NCBI GenBank assembly: GCA_025924845.1
Contig: JAICHN010000237.1
Coordinates: 1-8,226 of the forward strand
DNA from: Chloroflexota bacterium
GTDB taxonomy: Bacteria > Chloroflexota > UBA5177 > JANWHV01
Reading direction: 5' to 3'
Length of the DNA stretch: 8,226 bases
Below the pieces are notes generated by a model that saw only the letters and a program-made list of their open reading frames with translations, was not told the origin of the DNA and did not search any database. Made by a program: the position numbers and the translations under genes. Of this stretch, positions 7,507-8,226 are shown piece by piece. Within the stretch, counting starts at the first letter, position 1. Each line of letters opens with the position of its first letter.

Positions 7507-7744
7507 GTTTTTGCCGCGGTTCGGCCAGGAACTCAGCGGCGAGCCGGGTGCGCCCGGCCTTCATATCCATATGGCCTTCTTGGATGCCTTGCACCGCTTC
7601 TTCGAAGTCCTGCCGTTCCCCTTCGAGAAAGGCGGCCACCGCCTCGTCGAGAGCGGCGGCGGGATCCTGGCCGCGTCGTTGTGCGTATTCTTCCAGTTGT
7701 GCCTTGCGTAGCGGAGTGAGCGGTATGCTGTCCATATAGTGCAT
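7496..7744 (-). CDS. ParD-like antitoxin, partner toxin broken
   Basis: This 82-residue protein has the pattern of a ParD-type ribbon-helix-helix antitoxin. A strand IPLTPLRKAQLEEYA is followed by a helix (DPAAALDEAVAAFLE, about 27-41) and a tail EEAVQGIQEGHMDMKAG in the toxin-binding position. It overlaps the ParE-like ORF by 11 bp. The ATG at 7744 has a GAGGGAAAG sequence 7-11 nt upstream; an in-frame ATG at 7735 is a weaker alternative. Because the toxin is truncated, the antitoxin is now an orphan. It might still act as an autorepressor or cross-neutralise another ParE in the genome. Confidence 0.7.
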   Translation of the reverse strand: MHYMDSIPLTPLRKAQLEEYAQRRGQDPAAALDEAVAAFLEGERQDFEEAVQGIQEGHMDMKAGRTRLAAEFLAEPRQKHGL

Positions 7745-7791
7745 CTGCTTTCTTTCCCTCCATCGTAAGCCGAAGCGGCGGCAAGGCCAAA

Positions 7792-7801
7792 GCCAATTGG
7801 C
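7792..7801. repeat. 10-bp perfect palindrome GCCAATTGGC
   Basis: GCCAATTGGC is a perfect palindrome about 48 bp upstream of the ParD-like start. It is a plausible operator half of that module, though a 10-bp palindrome alone is weak evidence. Confidence 0.3.
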
Positions 7802-7809
7802 GTGCCTCC

Positions 7810-7823
7810 GCGACCGCAGTCGC
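7810..7823. repeat. Hairpin 1 of a pair with a GACCGCAGTC core
   Basis: GCGAC (7810-7814) pairs with GTCGC (7819-7823) around a CGCA loop. The same 10-base core, GACCGCAGTC, recurs in the hairpin 13 bp further on. Confidence 0.5.
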
Positions 7824-7836
7824 CCCGTTCCTGCCT

Positions 7837-7852
7837 GGGGACCGCAGTCCCC
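7837..7852. repeat. Hairpin 2 of a pair with a GACCGCAGTC core
   Basis: GGGGAC (7837-7842) pairs with GTCCCC (7847-7852) around the same CGCA loop. The outer bases differ from hairpin 1 on both arms in a compensating way (GC versus GGG), so pairing is conserved while sequence is not. Confidence 0.55.
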
Positions 7853-7866
7853 GGCCTACCGTTCAA

Positions 7867-7879
7867 GGTAAACATTACC
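7867..7879 (-). repeat. Short inverted repeat after the last ORF
   Basis: GGTAA (7867-7871) and TTACC (7875-7879) flank ACA. It lies 14 bp past the stop of the minus-strand ORF at 7893. It has no U-run, so a terminator role is uncertain; a protein-binding site for the ParD-like operon is an alternative. Confidence 0.35.
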
Positions 7880-7892
7880 GGTTGACAGGCGA

Positions 7893-8156
7893 CTACACCA
7901 ACCCGTCGCTGCAGACAATGCGCATCACGTCGTCGTGAGTAATCGCGGTGGATCCGGCCTCGATTGGATTGAGCCGGTGCCGAGTACGGATACCTTCCAG
8001 GGCGCGCACCAGCGAGGGGCCGGTGCGCTCCATACGCTGTACTTCGCTCAGATCCGTCAGCACGCTCGCGGGCAAGTGATCGAGGAATATCTGCTCCAGC
8101 ACGTCAATGCGTTTTACCTCTTCGGCGTCGTTGGCAGCGGCCGCGCCCCCCGCCAT
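7893..8156 (-). CDS. Unrecognised small protein
   Basis: The minus-strand frame from an ATG at 8156 encodes 87 residues. The segment from about residue 10 to 60 looks like real helical protein: EVKRIDVLEQIFLDHLP, then SVLTDLSEVQRME and GPSLVRALEGIRTRH. I do not recognise a family. There is no signal peptide or membrane segment. The frame stays open upstream to the window edge, with another ATG at 8219, but those residues are Arg/Gly-rich and look non-coding. No clear ribosome-binding site precedes 8156, so the true start is uncertain and the ORF may be the end of a longer, partly decayed gene. Confidence 0.4.
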   Translation of the reverse strand: MAGGAAAANDAEEVKRIDVLEQIFLDHLPASVLTDLSEVQRMERTGPSLVRALEGIRTRHRLNPIEAGSTAITHDDVMRIVCSDGLV

Positions 8157-8226
8157 GTGCTGGCCTGACAAAAAACCGCGTAACTTGGGGTGGCGGTTCG
8201 GGCGCCCCCCGCAACCCATCCCGAGC

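Noticed and set aside
7882..7887. Plus-strand TTGACA as a promoter
   Set aside because: No -10-like sequence stands at the right distance, and no plus-strand gene follows.
7935..8168. 77-codon plus-strand ORF
   Set aside because: It is opposite a more protein-like minus-strand frame, with no ribosome-binding site or recognisable motif.

Overview
The window is GC-rich, and its genes fit a filamentous or photosynthetic Chloroflexota relative. The clues are a ClpE-like unfoldase with an N-terminal zinc finger, a Uma2-type remnant, an IS200-type transposase remnant and several toxin-antitoxin modules. The assignment is inferred from family distribution and gene style; no rRNA or other marker gene is present.

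Layout. From 5851 down to 107 all genes lie on the minus strand. In transcription order they are a catalytically dead IS200/IS605-type TnpA relative (5408-5851), a ClpE/ClpC-type AAA+ unfoldase (3140-5368) ending in a 15-bp hairpin (3066-3103), a non-coding gap, a MazEF-type module (antitoxin 2507-2794, toxin 2059-2520) and an ABC exporter half-transporter (107-1984). Only the first 106 bases lie beyond the exporter.

The right part (5880-8226) is accessory and partly decayed. It holds a promoter-less C-terminal remnant of a Uma2-type protein (about 5882-6154) and a doubtful small minus-strand ORF (6161-6319). Next is an AbrB/MazE-type antitoxin plus PIN-domain toxin operon on the plus strand (6365-7201), with a near-consensus promoter at 6285-6313. 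Facing it is a ParD/ParE-type pair on the minus strand (antitoxin 7496-7744, toxin 7249-7506). Its toxin is broken and runs out of frame into the tail of a nucleotidyltransferase-like (DUF6036-type) gene. A hairpin-rich spacer (7792-7879) and an unrecognised minus-strand ORF (7893-8156) end the window.

How it works together. ClpE would be the ring unfoldase that feeds substrates to ClpP; its LGF loop is intact. The toxin-antitoxin modules are independent units: an mRNA interferase, a PIN RNase and a defunct ParE. Their antitoxins are plausible substrates of Clp-type proteases, but nothing in the sequence ties them to this ClpE. I see no clear undescribed defence or biosynthetic system. The most distinctive items are the dead TnpA relative in line with clpE, the ParE/nucleotidyltransferase chimera, the repeat-derived tail on MazF and the paired hairpins sharing a GACCGCAGTC core.
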